A DNA stretch of 7,853 bases from Anaerolineales bacterium UBA5069 (GTDB lineage Bacteria; Chloroflexota; Anaerolineae; Caldilineales; Caldilineaceae), in the NCBI GenBank assembly GCA_002415895.1, contig DIAV01000099.1:1941-9793 (forward strand), read 5' to 3'. Both the position numbers and the translations under genes were made by a program. Of the stretch, positions 1 through 6,639 are shown piece after piece (positions within the stretch are counted from its first letter, which is position 1; the number at the start of each line of letters is the position of its first letter). The notes below the pieces were generated by a model that saw only the letters and a program-made list of their open reading frames with translations, was not told the origin of the DNA and did not search any database.

Positions 1-24
1 GGGTTTTCCGAACAACAGTTCCAT

Positions 25-1455
25 ATGATAGACTCGCGGCAGAAAGGCGCTTCCATCACATATGGGGCGCCCTCTGCGGCCACTTTTTATCATCAGCATT
101 TGCACATGGAAGAACTCAATCGCGCACGCAGTGCATGGCAGCAATCGCTCCAGCGGCCGCGGCGCAGCCCACAATTGGGCGCGTCTGCGGACGCCACCGC
201 GCGCGTACCAAGCCCCTACATACCGGCGCGCCGCAGCGGCAGCCAGGTGCTGGAGCAGCTTGTCCCGGGCGCCGTGGTCGAGACGCCGGTCGGCGTGTGC
301 TATGTGGTTGAGCAGCGCTATGCGCTGGAACATGCACACGGCGGCACCTCCGTCGGCAGACTTCTCGATCACCACCCCAGCCTGCTGGCCCCTTTCCATC
401 CAGCCAGCGCGCTGGAGGATTGCGCCGATTTCTCCACAGCCGCTTTTTTGGACACCGAAACCACAGGGCTGGGTGGAGGAGCCGGTGTCTATGCCTTTAT
501 GGTGGGCGTGGGCACATTTGAGGCGCGCCCCGACACAATGCAGCCGGGGCACATGGAGTACGTGGTGCGCCAGTTCTTCATGCGCAGCCCCGCCGAAGAA
601 CCCGCACTCCTCTACGCATTGGGCGCGCTCCTAAGCGAACGCCAGCTTATGGTGAGCTTCAACGGGCGCAGCTTTGACCTGCCGCTGCTGCGCACACGCT
701 ATGCCCTCAATCGCGCGCTGCTGCCGGCTAACCTGCGGCGCGTGCCCATTCTCCAGGAGGGCAGCCCGCACCTGGACCTGCTGCTGCCCGCGCGCCGCCT
801 GTGGAAGCGCCGCCTGCAGTCCTGCCGCCTGGTCAACCTGGAATCGGCCATCCTTGGCCTCGAGCGCAGCCAGGATGACGTGCCGGGCTTCCTGATCCCG
901 CAACTCTACGTCGATTATGTGCGCAGCGGTCGCGCCGGCGAAATGCAGCGCGTTTTCTACCACAATCGGGAAGATATTGTCACGACCACGGCGCTGGCGC
1001 AGCAGTTGTGCCAGGCTGTCAACGCACCCCATGCCGCCGAAAGTGGGCTGCACGGCCTCGATTGGGTTTCGCTTGCGCAAAATTATGAACAATCAAACCA
1101 GCCCGATGCGGCGGAACGCTGCTATATGCAGGCCCTGGATGTACTCGATCAGCCCAGCGATCAGCGGCTGGCGCTGCAGCGGCTGGCCACGCTGCTCAAG
1201 CGCCAGCAACGCTGGGTGGACGCCGCCGCCCTGTGGGAGCGCTGGCTGACAACCGTTCCCGGCGCCGATGCCACCCCCTATATAGAACTGGCGATGTACT
1301 ATGAATGGAAGCGCCAGGATCTGGAACAGGCCGAAATGTGGGCAGCGTGGGGGCTGCACACCATCAACTCTGCCCCGCACTGGCAGCGGCTGCCGGGGCA
1401 AATGGCAAACCTTGAGCAGCGCCTGCAGCGCATCCGCCGCAAACGCGCAGCGTGA
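25..1455 (+). CDS. RNase H-like (YprB-type, DEDD) putative exonuclease with TPR-like C-terminus
   Basis: Predicted cytoplasmic nuclease-fold protein of the YprB/RNase_H_2 group; substrate unknown. Numbering from the ATG at 25 (476 residues): residues 76-105 form a small conserved N-terminal segment (PGAVVETPVGVCYVVEQRY). The RNase H-like fold follows, with the DEDD residues visible: FLDTETTGLGGG (D143, E145), SFNGRSFDLPLL (D218) and YHNREDIV (D317). HLDLLLPARRLWKRRL (248-263) and VPGFLIPQLYVDYV (286-299) are also typical of the family. Residues about 343-445 look like degenerate TPR helices. The start is uncertain: the frame has no stop back to base 1, so the gene may begin off the contig. 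The ATG at 25 has no clear ribosome site. The ATG at 106 (MEELNRARSAW) gives an N-terminus more like relatives, also with a weak ribosome site. All acidic catalytic positions are present, so it is probably active. The family call is from recognised motifs; the biological role is not known. Confidence 0.85.
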   Translation: MIDSRQKGASITYGAPSAATFYHQHLHMEELNRARSAWQQSLQRPRRSPQLGASADATARVPSPYIPARRSGSQVLEQLVPGAVVETPVGVCYVVEQRYALEHAHGGTSVGRLLDHHPSLLAPFHPASALEDCADFSTAAFLDTETTGLGGGAGVYAFMVGVGTFEARPDTMQPGHMEYVVRQFFMRSPAEEPALLYALGALLSERQLMVSFNGRSFDLPLLRTRYALNRALLPANLRRVPILQEGSPHLDLLLPARRLWKRRLQSCRLVNLESAILGLERSQDDVPGFLIPQLYVDYVRSGRAGEMQRVFYHNREDIVTTTALAQQLCQAVNAPHAAESGLHGLDWVSLAQNYEQSNQPDAAERCYMQALDVLDQPSDQRLALQRLATLLKRQQRWVDAAALWERWLTTVPGADATPYIELAMYYEWKRQDLEQAEMWAAWGLHTINSAPHWQRLPGQMANLEQRLQRIRRKRAA

Positions 1456-1684
1456 AGGAGCAAGTACGTTGCAACAGCCGCCGCATGCGCGCGTAGCGTG
1501 TACGCGATTGATGCGCGATGGCCCCTCAACGACACCGAAACGCTACCAACACTGGCCCGGCGCACACTAGCCTGGCACGCATGTCACTTCATTACCACGA
1601 TAATTCGCATTGCCACTGCACCCATGCAATCCATGCGCCGGCGCGCTGCCAAGCACCTCGGCGCACACCAACAGGAGTTTTCAC
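1456..1684. other. Intergenic gap before the SCP2 gene
   Basis: This 229-bp gap holds no convincing gene. Its first part is G+C-rich. A more A+T-rich patch near 1591-1607 contains GATAAT (1599-1604), which could be a -10 box for the SCP2 gene, but I find no matching -35 hexamer at normal spacing. No terminator hairpin with a T-tract is obvious after the RNase H-like gene, so read-through into the SCP2 gene is possible. Confidence 0.4.
1673..1677 (+). promoter_or_regulatory. Ribosome binding site of the SCP2 gene
   Basis: AGGAG lies 7 bases before the ATG at 1685. It decides the start: the same frame is open further upstream to 1610, but that upstream stretch has no such site and its translation ([15 protein letters not shown]) does not look like SCP2 sequence. 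Confidence 0.75.
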
Positions 1685-2071
1685 ATGGCCTTCAAGTTTC
1701 CCAGCCCCCAATGGACCGCCGCGTTTGAGAGCGAAATCAACGGCAGCGACGCCTATGCAAACGCCGCCAAGCAGTGGGAGGGCGACATCCTGCTTGTCAT
1801 TGATGAAAGTCCTGGCATCTATCTCGACCTCTGGCATGGCAAGTGCCGCAGTGCGCGTTTCGTGAGTGACGCGGGCGAGGTCAGCCCTGAATTCAAGATT
1901 ATTGCGCCCATGGCCAAATGGCAAAACGTGTTGGCCGGCAAGCTGGACCCTGTGCAAGGCATGGTCACTCGGCAGCTCAAGCTTGAGGGCAACCTCGTCA
2001 AAATTATGAAGAATGTCAAGGCCGCGCAGGAGCTTGTGCGCTGCGCCACCAAGGTGCCCACGGAATACTAA
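1685..2071 (+). CDS. SCP2 sterol-carrier domain protein (single-domain)
   Basis: A 128-residue protein made almost entirely of one SCP2-like lipid-binding domain. The family forms a small alpha/beta fold with a hydrophobic tunnel that binds fatty acyl, sterol or other apolar ligands; the bacterial ligand here is unknown. Visible features are the beta strands [19 protein letters not shown] (34-52), then [19 protein letters not shown] (71-89), and the domain's typical end [20 protein letters not shown] (91-110), where a Leu/Ile-rich strand leads into the last helix. No signal peptide or membrane segment is seen, so it should be cytoplasmic. The start at 1685 is supported by AGGAG 7 bases upstream and by the length usual for stand-alone SCP2 proteins. 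It follows the RNase H-like gene by 229 bp in the same direction, with no evident functional link. The family call is fairly firm; any ligand or pathway would be a guess. Confidence 0.82.
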   Translation: MAFKFPSPQWTAAFESEINGSDAYANAAKQWEGDILLVIDESPGIYLDLWHGKCRSARFVSDAGEVSPEFKIIAPMAKWQNVLAGKLDPVQGMVTRQLKLEGNLVKIMKNVKAAQELVRCATKVPTEY

Positions 2072-2101
2072 AGTGGTGCATCCGGCAAGTACGCGAGGGG
2101 T

Positions 2102-2171
2102 TGCGTAGCGGCGGCTTCAGCCGCCGGTCTCGAGGACGCGCCGCCGTGCATACTGAAGCCGCCGCTACGCA
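2102..2171. repeat. 19-bp perfect inverted repeat (REP/MITE-like element)
   Basis: The arms TGCGTAGCGGCGGCTTCAG (2102-2120) and its exact reverse complement (2153-2171) flank a 32-base centre. The left arm can also fold on its own: CGGCGGCT at 2109-2116 pairs with AGCCGCCG at 2119-2126. The right arm can instead pair CGCCGC (2160-2165) with GCGGCG (2175-2180). A partial extra copy of the arm, GCCGCTACGC, occurs in direct orientation at 2161-2170 and 2249-2258. There is no T-tract after the right arm, so it is not a classic intrinsic terminator. It looks like a dispersed intergenic palindromic element; that it recurs elsewhere in the genome is inference. Confidence 0.75.
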
Positions 2172-2309
2172 TCTGCGGCGTACTTATCGGATTCACAGTT
2201 AGGGGCATAGACTTCAGTATCGCGGCTACGTGAAGCAACCTGTCAGCAGCCGCTACGCGCTGTAAATTGTGTCGCGCCTTTGGGGCGCTCATCTGGAGAC
2301 CTGTTCGCT

Positions 2310-3476
2310 ATGTGGTACTTCAAATCACCCGAAGTGGTCTTTGGTGAGGATTCCCTGAGCCACTTGCAGCAAATTGAGGGCAGCCGCGCGTTCATTGTGA
2401 CCGACCCCACACTGGCCCTGTTAGGTGTCGCCGGTCATATTGAAGGGCTACTGCAGGAAGCAGGCTTTGCCACCGAACTCTTTGCCGAAGTCGAGCCAGA
2501 ACCTTCACTGCAAACTGTACGCCGCGGCGCAGAATGTGCGCTTGCCTTTGCACCCGATTGGATCATCGGCCTGGGTGGCGGCAGCCCCATGGACGCGGCC
2601 AAGGCCATCTGGGCCATGTACGAGCGCCCCGAGTTGGACGCCACCGACATTAACCCGATGACCAATCTCAACTTCAGCAAAGCGCGCATGATCGCCATCC
2701 CCACCACCAGCGGTACGGGCAGCGAGGCGACGTGGGCCGTGGTGCTCACCGACACGGAGGAGAAGCGCAAATTCAGCACGGGCAGCCGCGAAATTGTCCC
2801 CACCATTGCCATTGTGGACCCATCGCTAACGACCAAGCTGCCGCGGCGCATTACGGCCGACACGGGGCTGGACGCGCTGACGCATGCAGTGGAAGGCTAT
2901 GTCTGCTCGTGGAGCAATGATTTCAGCGATGGTCTCTGCCTCAAAGCAGCGCAATTGGTCTTTGCCTACCTGGAGCGGGCCTATACAGACGGCGAAAATG
3001 ATGTTGAAGCGCGCGACAAAATGGGCGTCGCGGCAACCATTGCGGGGCTGGGCTTTGGCAACTCCAACCTGGGGCTGGCGCACGCCATGGGGCACTCCTT
3101 TGGTGCGCACTTCAAGAAGCCGCATGGGCGCTGTGTGTCGCTCTTCCTGCCCTATGTCACCGAGTTCAGTATTAACGGCGGGGCGGGGCGCTATGGTGAT
3201 ATTGCGCGCTTCGTTGGATTGACAACAGACAGCGATGAAGAGGCGGGTGGCCGCCTGCTGGTGCAGCGCATGCGCGACCTCGAGAGCGCCGTCGCGCAGC
3301 CCCAATCCATCGCCTCATTCGAGATTGCGCCCGCCGACTTTGAGGATGCACTCGAGCGGCTCTGCGACCACGCCGAGCAGGACACGCAGTTCTTCACAGC
3401 CCCGCGCATCCCCGAGCGCGAGGAACTCGAAAAGCTCTTCCAGTATGTCTACGAGGGGCGCCCAATCGACTTCTAG
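2310..3476 (+). CDS. Iron-containing (group III) alcohol dehydrogenase
   Basis: NAD(P)-dependent alcohol dehydrogenase or aldehyde reductase of the iron-activated family (FucO, DhaT and methanol dehydrogenase relatives), predicted cytoplasmic, 388 residues, normal for the family. The N-terminal half is the dinucleotide-binding domain with GGGSPMD (89-95) and [10 protein letters not shown] (132-141). The C-terminal helical half carries the metal ligands expected from FucO: D188 and H192 in [13 protein letters not shown]258 in LAHAMGH and H272 in PHGRC. H258 and H272 are 14 apart, as in FucO. All four ligands are present, so it is predicted active. The start at 2310 is chosen because GGAGA (2295-2299) lies 10 bases upstream and [16 protein letters not shown] is a typical family N-terminus; a TTG at 2280 in the same frame is a less likely start. 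It stands alone, with a repeat-rich gap upstream and an intrinsic terminator 30 bases after the stop. The substrate cannot be told from sequence. Confidence 0.93.
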   Translation: MWYFKSPEVVFGEDSLSHLQQIEGSRAFIVTDPTLALLGVAGHIEGLLQEAGFATELFAEVEPEPSLQTVRRGAECALAFAPDWIIGLGGGSPMDAAKAIWAMYERPELDATDINPMTNLNFSKARMIAIPTTSGTGSEATWAVVLTDTEEKRKFSTGSREIVPTIAIVDPSLTTKLPRRITADTGLDALTHAVEGYVCSWSNDFSDGLCLKAAQLVFAYLERAYTDGENDVEARDKMGVAATIAGLGFGNSNLGLAHAMGHSFGAHFKKPHGRCVSLFLPYVTEFSINGGAGRYGDIARFVGLTTDSDEEAGGRLLVQRMRDLESAVAQPQSIASFEIAPADFEDALERLCDHAEQDTQFFTAPRIPEREELEKLFQYVYEGRPIDF

Positions 3477-3506
3477 GCTGATACGGTTAAAGAACCACAA
3501 CTACGT

Positions 3507-3547
3507 CAACATCTCAACGCGCTGTCTTTGCGTTGAGATGTTGTTTT
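3507..3547 (+). terminator. Intrinsic terminator after the alcohol dehydrogenase
   Basis: A perfect 14-bp stem pairs CAACATCTCAACGC (3507-3520) with its reverse complement (3530-3543) around a 9-base loop (GCTGTCTTT), followed by TTTT (3544-3547). The element begins 30 bases after the stop codon of the alcohol dehydrogenase. The T-tract is short but the stem is long. There is no matching A-run on the left side, so it should act mainly on the + strand. Confidence 0.85.
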
Positions 3548-3721
3548 GTACAACCTTCAGTCCAGTGACCATTGCCAATGCGCTGCATCCTCTGCGCGCG
3601 CCCAACAGAAGCATAGCACCTTGCCTACGTCCCCAAGTCACAACCTGAACGTCCTTTCGGCCGACCCGTAAGCGCCTACAATCGATTCTGTGCGGCTGAG
3701 GACGCGCTGGTCCTCTCCATT

Positions 3722-3745
3722 TTCCCGCGTTCAGGAACGCGGGAA
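3722..3745. other. Leader hairpin upstream of the secreted-protein gene
   Basis: TTCCCGCGTTC (3722-3732) pairs perfectly with GAACGCGGGAA (3735-3745), leaving two bases between; in RNA the innermost pairs would open to make the loop. It lies 56 bases before the ATG at 3802. No T-tract follows on either strand, so it is probably a 5' leader structure or a protein-binding palindrome rather than a terminator. Confidence 0.55.
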
Positions 3746-3790
3746 TCCGCGTCTGCGCCGTGCAAAAGGATTCGACCGCATCCATGGTTC

Positions 3791-3796
3791 GAGGAG
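3791..3796 (+). promoter_or_regulatory. Ribosome binding site of the secreted repeat protein
   Basis: GAGGAG lies 5 bases before the ATG at 3802. It fixes the start there rather than at the in-frame GTG at 3760. With the 3802 start, the protein begins directly with a signal peptide. Confidence 0.8.
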
Positions 3797-3801
3797 ACAT
3801 T

Positions 3802-5202
3802 ATGCATTCGCGAGTGATCCGGCTTTGGGGCGCAGCATTTCTGCTTTGCGCAGTTGTACTTGCCATAGGCTGGGGCACACTCTCTGCCCAGGCAAATGCT
3901 GAAATATTCGTACAGCAGGCCACCCCGCCGGCGGCGAACCCTGCAGATGACGGGGGCGGTGACCACCAGGGAGAAGATGAGATCAGGAGCTATGGCCTGA
4001 TTGAAGTCATGCCCGCAAATGGGCTGACAGGCACGTGGGTCATCAGTGGCACATCGTATACGGCCAACGAAGCCACGGAGTTCGAGCCCGAACATGGCGG
4101 CTTTGCTGCAGGCGTCTGCGTCAAGGTTGTCGTGGAGCAAACCGCGCCAACCCTTGCATTGAAGATCGAGAGCGAATCGGCCTACCATTGCAGCAGCGAT
4201 GATGACGACGATGACGGTGGACACCACGATGGCAAGCTCTATGGCCCGATAGTGAGCCTGCCTGACAACCCTGATCTGCTGGGACCCTGGGTTGTCGGTG
4301 CGGAGACCTTTACCGTAACCACCGACACGAAGCTTGCGCAGGAAGAGATGCCCTTTGCCGTGGGCGTTGTCGTCAAGGTCGAGTTCAAGGAGGTGGACGG
4401 CCAAAAGATTGCGACCAGCGTTGAGTCAAAGTTCAAGCTGGATGACGATGATGACGACCATGGCGGCCATCATGGACACCATCGCGGCCATGACGGTCGC
4501 GCCTTTGGGCCAATTGAAGCGCTGCCCGATAACCTGATCGGCACATGGATCATCGCCGGGCTCAACTACTCCGTCACAGAGACAACCGAGTTGCGCGGCT
4601 CCGGTGTCTACACAGTTGGCGAGAATGTAAAAGTTGAGTACTACGCGAATAGCGCCGGCGAACGCATTGCCACCGAGATCAAGCACACAGGTTATCATGG
4701 TGGCGTATCGGGCCGCGGCGTCTTCAAGTTCGTTGGCTGGGTGAGCGCAAAGCCTGCCGGCTTCATCGGCCTCTGGACCATTGGCGGCGAGCCGTTCGCC
4801 GCCACCAACACCACGCGCTTTGACGAATCGGATGGGCTGCTCACAAGCACATCCTACGTGGAAGCAACCTACAAGATACAAGACGACCAGCGCGTGCTGC
4901 TCAAGCTCGAGACAGCAGTGCCGCCGGGTGCAGGCGATGACAACAACGTCGGCCCAATCGAAAACCTGGGATCCGCCGATGCCGCCTCGGAAGACTCGAT
5001 TGCCGCTGAGCTCTGGCGCGTGGGCGGCGTGGAGTATGCAGTGACCGCCGCCACGCAGGTTATTGGCGCAGATGCCGAACTCACGGTCGGCCGTACCGTT
5101 GTGGTGAACAGCTATGTAGATGCCGGCGGCGCCACAACGGCGACTCGCATTCAAGCGATTACCCTGGAGAATCGCGTGCTTCTGCCCTTAATGCAGCGCT
5201 AG
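3802..5202 (+). CDS. Secreted five-repeat (DUF5666-like) protein with Asp/His-rich linkers
   Basis: A 466-residue exported protein of unknown function. Residues 1-31 form a signal peptide: basic MHSRVIR, a hydrophobic core AAFLLCAVVLAIGWG, and a likely cut after SAQA or ANA. Five related beta-rich repeats of about 60-70 residues follow (roughly 64-125, 147-211, 235-296, 307-372, 383-454). Each follows the pattern (Y/F/V)GPIE.LP..L.GTW.I.G..Y.V...T.L....VYTVG..VKVEY...G..IAT.I, which matches my recollection of DUF5666 domains. Repeats 1-2 and 2-3 are joined by acidic and His-rich linkers: six Asp then GGHHDG (133-144), and six Asp then HGGHHGHHRGHDG (214-232). Such linkers could bind metal, which is an inference. 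The protein ends LENRVLLPLMQR, a C-terminal pattern I associate with secreted Chloroflexota proteins. There is no lipobox and no C-terminal membrane helix. The gene has its own ribosome site and is followed by a strong terminator, so it is probably monocistronic. Confidence 0.82.
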   Translation: MHSRVIRLWGAAFLLCAVVLAIGWGTLSAQANAEIFVQQATPPAANPADDGGGDHQGEDEIRSYGLIEVMPANGLTGTWVISGTSYTANEATEFEPEHGGFAAGVCVKVVVEQTAPTLALKIESESAYHCSSDDDDDDGGHHDGKLYGPIVSLPDNPDLLGPWVVGAETFTVTTDTKLAQEEMPFAVGVVVKVEFKEVDGQKIATSVESKFKLDDDDDDHGGHHGHHRGHDGRAFGPIEALPDNLIGTWIIAGLNYSVTETTELRGSGVYTVGENVKVEYYANSAGERIATEIKHTGYHGGVSGRGVFKFVGWVSAKPAGFIGLWTIGGEPFAATNTTRFDESDGLLTSTSYVEATYKIQDDQRVLLKLETAVPPGAGDDNNVGPIENLGSADAASEDSIAAELWRVGGVEYAVTAATQVIGADAELTVGRTVVVNSYVDAGGATTATRIQAITLENRVLLPLMQR

Positions 5203-5212
5203 CAGTTGGGGC

Positions 5213-5284
5213 GCAATCCGCCATAAACAAAGCAGAGGGGCTTCCATATACGGAAGCCCCTCTGCTTTGTTTATGGCGGATTGC
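5213..5284. terminator. 33-bp perfect hairpin, probable bidirectional terminator
   Basis: A perfect 33-bp stem (5213-5245 with 5252-5284) surrounds the 6-base loop ATATAC, starting 10 bases after the stop of the secreted-protein gene. The inner G+C-rich stem GCAGAGGGGCTTCC/GGAAGCCCCTCTGC is followed by TTTGTTT on the right and preceded by AAACAAA on the left. It can therefore act as a terminator on both strands, with the A- and T-tracts themselves paired. The stem then continues for another 12 bp, longer than usual for an intrinsic terminator. Confidence 0.85.
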
Positions 5285-5331
5285 AGTGGCCCAAGTGACA
5301 GGCGTGCGAATATCTGCTGAACAATTGGAAC

Positions 5332-5368
5332 CATTCAACCAGCGCGAACTGTTGAATGTGTATATAAT
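5332..5368 (+). promoter_or_regulatory. Candidate promoter with adjacent dyad operator for the aldo/keto reductase
   Basis: TATAAT (5363-5368) is a consensus -10 box in a locally A+T-rich patch, 98 bases before the start at 5467. No -35 hexamer is recognisable 16-18 bases upstream. In its place is a perfect 8-bp dyad, CATTCAAC (5332-5339) and GTTGAATG (5351-5358), with an 11-base spacer (centre-to-centre distance 19 bases), ending 4 bases before the -10 box. A dimeric regulator binding there, perhaps an activator given the missing -35, is an inference. Confidence 0.5.
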
Positions 5369-5466
5369 TGCATTGTTTGGCCGGCACGATTTTGCCTGCA
5401 ATGACAACCCAAATATCCAATCCACAACGCGCCTTGCGCGCGCCACAATTGAAAGAGAGTCTCCGC

Positions 5467-6423
5467 ATGGAATACCGACGCATGGGCGACACGGGCATGA
5501 AACTCAGCAGCGTGAGCCTGGGCGCATGGACCACCTACGGCGGCAGCGTAGGCGACGACACTGCCGAGAAGTGCCTCACGGCGGCCGTTGAGAACGGCAT
5601 CAATTTCATCGATGTCGCAGATGTCTACGCCGGCGGCAAGGCCGAGGAAGTTGTGGGCGCATGGATGAAGGACTTCAAGCGCAGTGACCTTGTCATCAGC
5701 AGCAAGGTCTATTGGCCCATGAGCGACAACATCAACAACCGCGGGCTGGGCCGCAAACACATTCGGGAGTCCATCGAGGCGTCGCTCAAGCGCCTGGGCA
5801 CAGACTACCTCGACATCTACTTCTGCCATCGCTATGACACAGAGACTGCGCTCGAAGAGACTGTACGCGCCATGAGCGACCTTGTGCAGCAGGGCAAGGT
5901 GATGTACTGGGGCACGAGTGTGTGGGGGGCCGCCCACCTGGAGGACGCCGCAGGTACGGCGCGCCGTTACAACGCATACCTGCCCAAGGTGGAGCAACCC
6001 CGCTATAACATGCTCGACCGCCACATTGAGCCGGAAGTGCTGCCCGTGGCTGCCAAGCACGGCATGGGCATTGTGGTATGGAGCCCGCTGGCACAAGGCG
6101 TGCTCACGGGCAAGTATAACAGTGGCATGCCCGAAGGCAGCCGCGGCGCCAGTGGCGGCCAGTTGCAGGAGTGGGTCAGGGGCGAACTGACCGAGGAGAA
6201 TCTGGCCAAGCTGCGCGCGCTCGACACCATGGCGAAGGAGATGGGGCTGAACATGAGCCAGTTGGCGCTGGCCTGGATTCTGCGCCGCCCCGAAGTCACC
6301 AGCGTGATCACAGGTGCAAGCCGCCCCGAACAGGTGCTCGACAACGTCAAGGCCGCCGAGGTGAAGCTGGACGACGAAATGCAACGCCGCCTTGAAGAAA
6401 TTCTGGCCAACAAGCCCAAGTAG
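5467..6423 (+). CDS. Aldo/keto reductase, Kv-beta-like
   Basis: NADPH-dependent oxidoreductase of the aldo/keto reductase superfamily, 318 residues, predicted cytoplasmic (alpha/beta)8 barrel. The catalytic tetrad is complete: D49 and Y54 in FIDVADVY, K80 in ISSKVYW, and H121 in YFCHRYD. Segments NRGLGRKHIRESIEASLKRL (91-110) and EETVRAMSDL..GKVMYWGTS (130-151) closely resemble the potassium-channel beta-subunit branch. WSPLAQGVLTGKY (205-217) and ITGASRPEQVLDN (281-293) are the usual cofactor-binding segments. The start at 5467 is chosen because MEYRRMGDTGMKLSSVSLG is a typical family N-terminus and a purine-rich GAAAGAGAG (5451-5459) precedes it. Upstream in-frame TTG (5368) and ATG (5401) starts would add an atypical tail. 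Channel-related function is not implied in bacteria; these enzymes reduce various aldehydes and ketones, and the substrate here is unknown. It sits between two strong hairpins, so it is probably transcribed alone. Confidence 0.93.
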   Translation: MEYRRMGDTGMKLSSVSLGAWTTYGGSVGDDTAEKCLTAAVENGINFIDVADVYAGGKAEEVVGAWMKDFKRSDLVISSKVYWPMSDNINNRGLGRKHIRESIEASLKRLGTDYLDIYFCHRYDTETALEETVRAMSDLVQQGKVMYWGTSVWGAAHLEDAAGTARRYNAYLPKVEQPRYNMLDRHIEPEVLPVAAKHGMGIVVWSPLAQGVLTGKYNSGMPEGSRGASGGQLQEWVRGELTEENLAKLRALDTMAKEMGLNMSQLALAWILRRPEVTSVITGASRPEQVLDNVKAAEVKLDDEMQRRLEEILANKPK

Positions 6424-6455
6424 TGTTTCCGCGCTGACATACATGTCGCAACAGG

Positions 6456-6505
6456 CAAACGACAAACGAGCCTCCCGCACATGCGGGAGGCTCGTTTGTC
6501 GTTTG
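6456..6505. terminator. 24-bp perfect hairpin, bidirectional terminator between convergent genes
   Basis: A perfect 24-bp stem (6456-6479 with 6482-6505) has only CA between the arms, so the last pairs would open in RNA. It lies 33 bases after the aldo/keto reductase stop and about 135 bases beyond the galM stop on the other strand. The right side is T-rich (CGTTTGTCGTTTGTTG) and the left side A-rich (CAAACGACAAACG), so it can serve both converging transcripts. Its plan, a G+C-rich core continued by paired A- and T-rich tracts, is the same as that of the hairpin at 5213-5284. Confidence 0.8.
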
Positions 6506-6639
6506 TTGTGGTGTGCCAAAAAGCCGCAACTGCGCGCAGTCGCGCGCTGAACGACGCCTTGCCGGTGGTGGCTGCATAGTGGCTACAATGCCGGGGGCTC
6601 GTGTTTGCGAGAGACGCAACGTTACACGAGACAAGTCAC

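Larger units (their letters stand above)
3477..3801. other. 325-bp intergenic region with terminator, weak -10 box and leader hairpin
   Basis: No gene is seen here. In order it holds the alcohol dehydrogenase terminator (3507-3547), about 120 bases with no recognisable feature, TACAAT at 3677-3682 as a possible -10 box without a clear -35, a strong leader hairpin (3722-3745), and the ribosome site of the secreted-protein gene (3791-3796). The in-frame GTG at 3760 of the next gene falls in this gap but is not the preferred start. Confidence 0.6.

Noticed and set aside
3786..3792. GGTTCGA resembling a tRNA T-loop
   Set aside because: There is no flanking T-stem, acceptor or anticodon arm, and the position overlaps the ribosome site of the secreted-protein gene.
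4198..4494. Asp/His codon runs as a tandem DNA repeat or CRISPR-like array
   Set aside because: There are only two blocks, inside a reading frame, and they differ at codon level. The similarity is at the protein level.
4426..5154. Long antisense open frame (242 codons) under the secreted-protein gene
   Set aside because: It mirrors the codon pattern of the sense gene in G+C-rich DNA. Its translation shows no recognisable domain, while the sense frame has a signal peptide, repeats and a good ribosome site.
2310..6423. A functional redox operon joining the alcohol dehydrogenase, secreted protein and aldo/keto reductase
   Set aside because: The genes are separated by gaps of about 260-325 bp, each containing a strong terminator hairpin, so co-transcription is unlikely.
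5335..6519. 394-codon antisense open frame covering the aldo/keto reductase
   Set aside because: The sense frame has a complete catalytic tetrad and family motifs. The antisense product is His/Ala/Val-rich without motifs and runs through the terminator hairpin.
6559..6589. TTGCCG and TACAAT as a + strand promoter for an antisense RNA to galM
   Set aside because: The spacer is 19 bases, the -35 match is partial, and no transcript or terminator downstream supports it.
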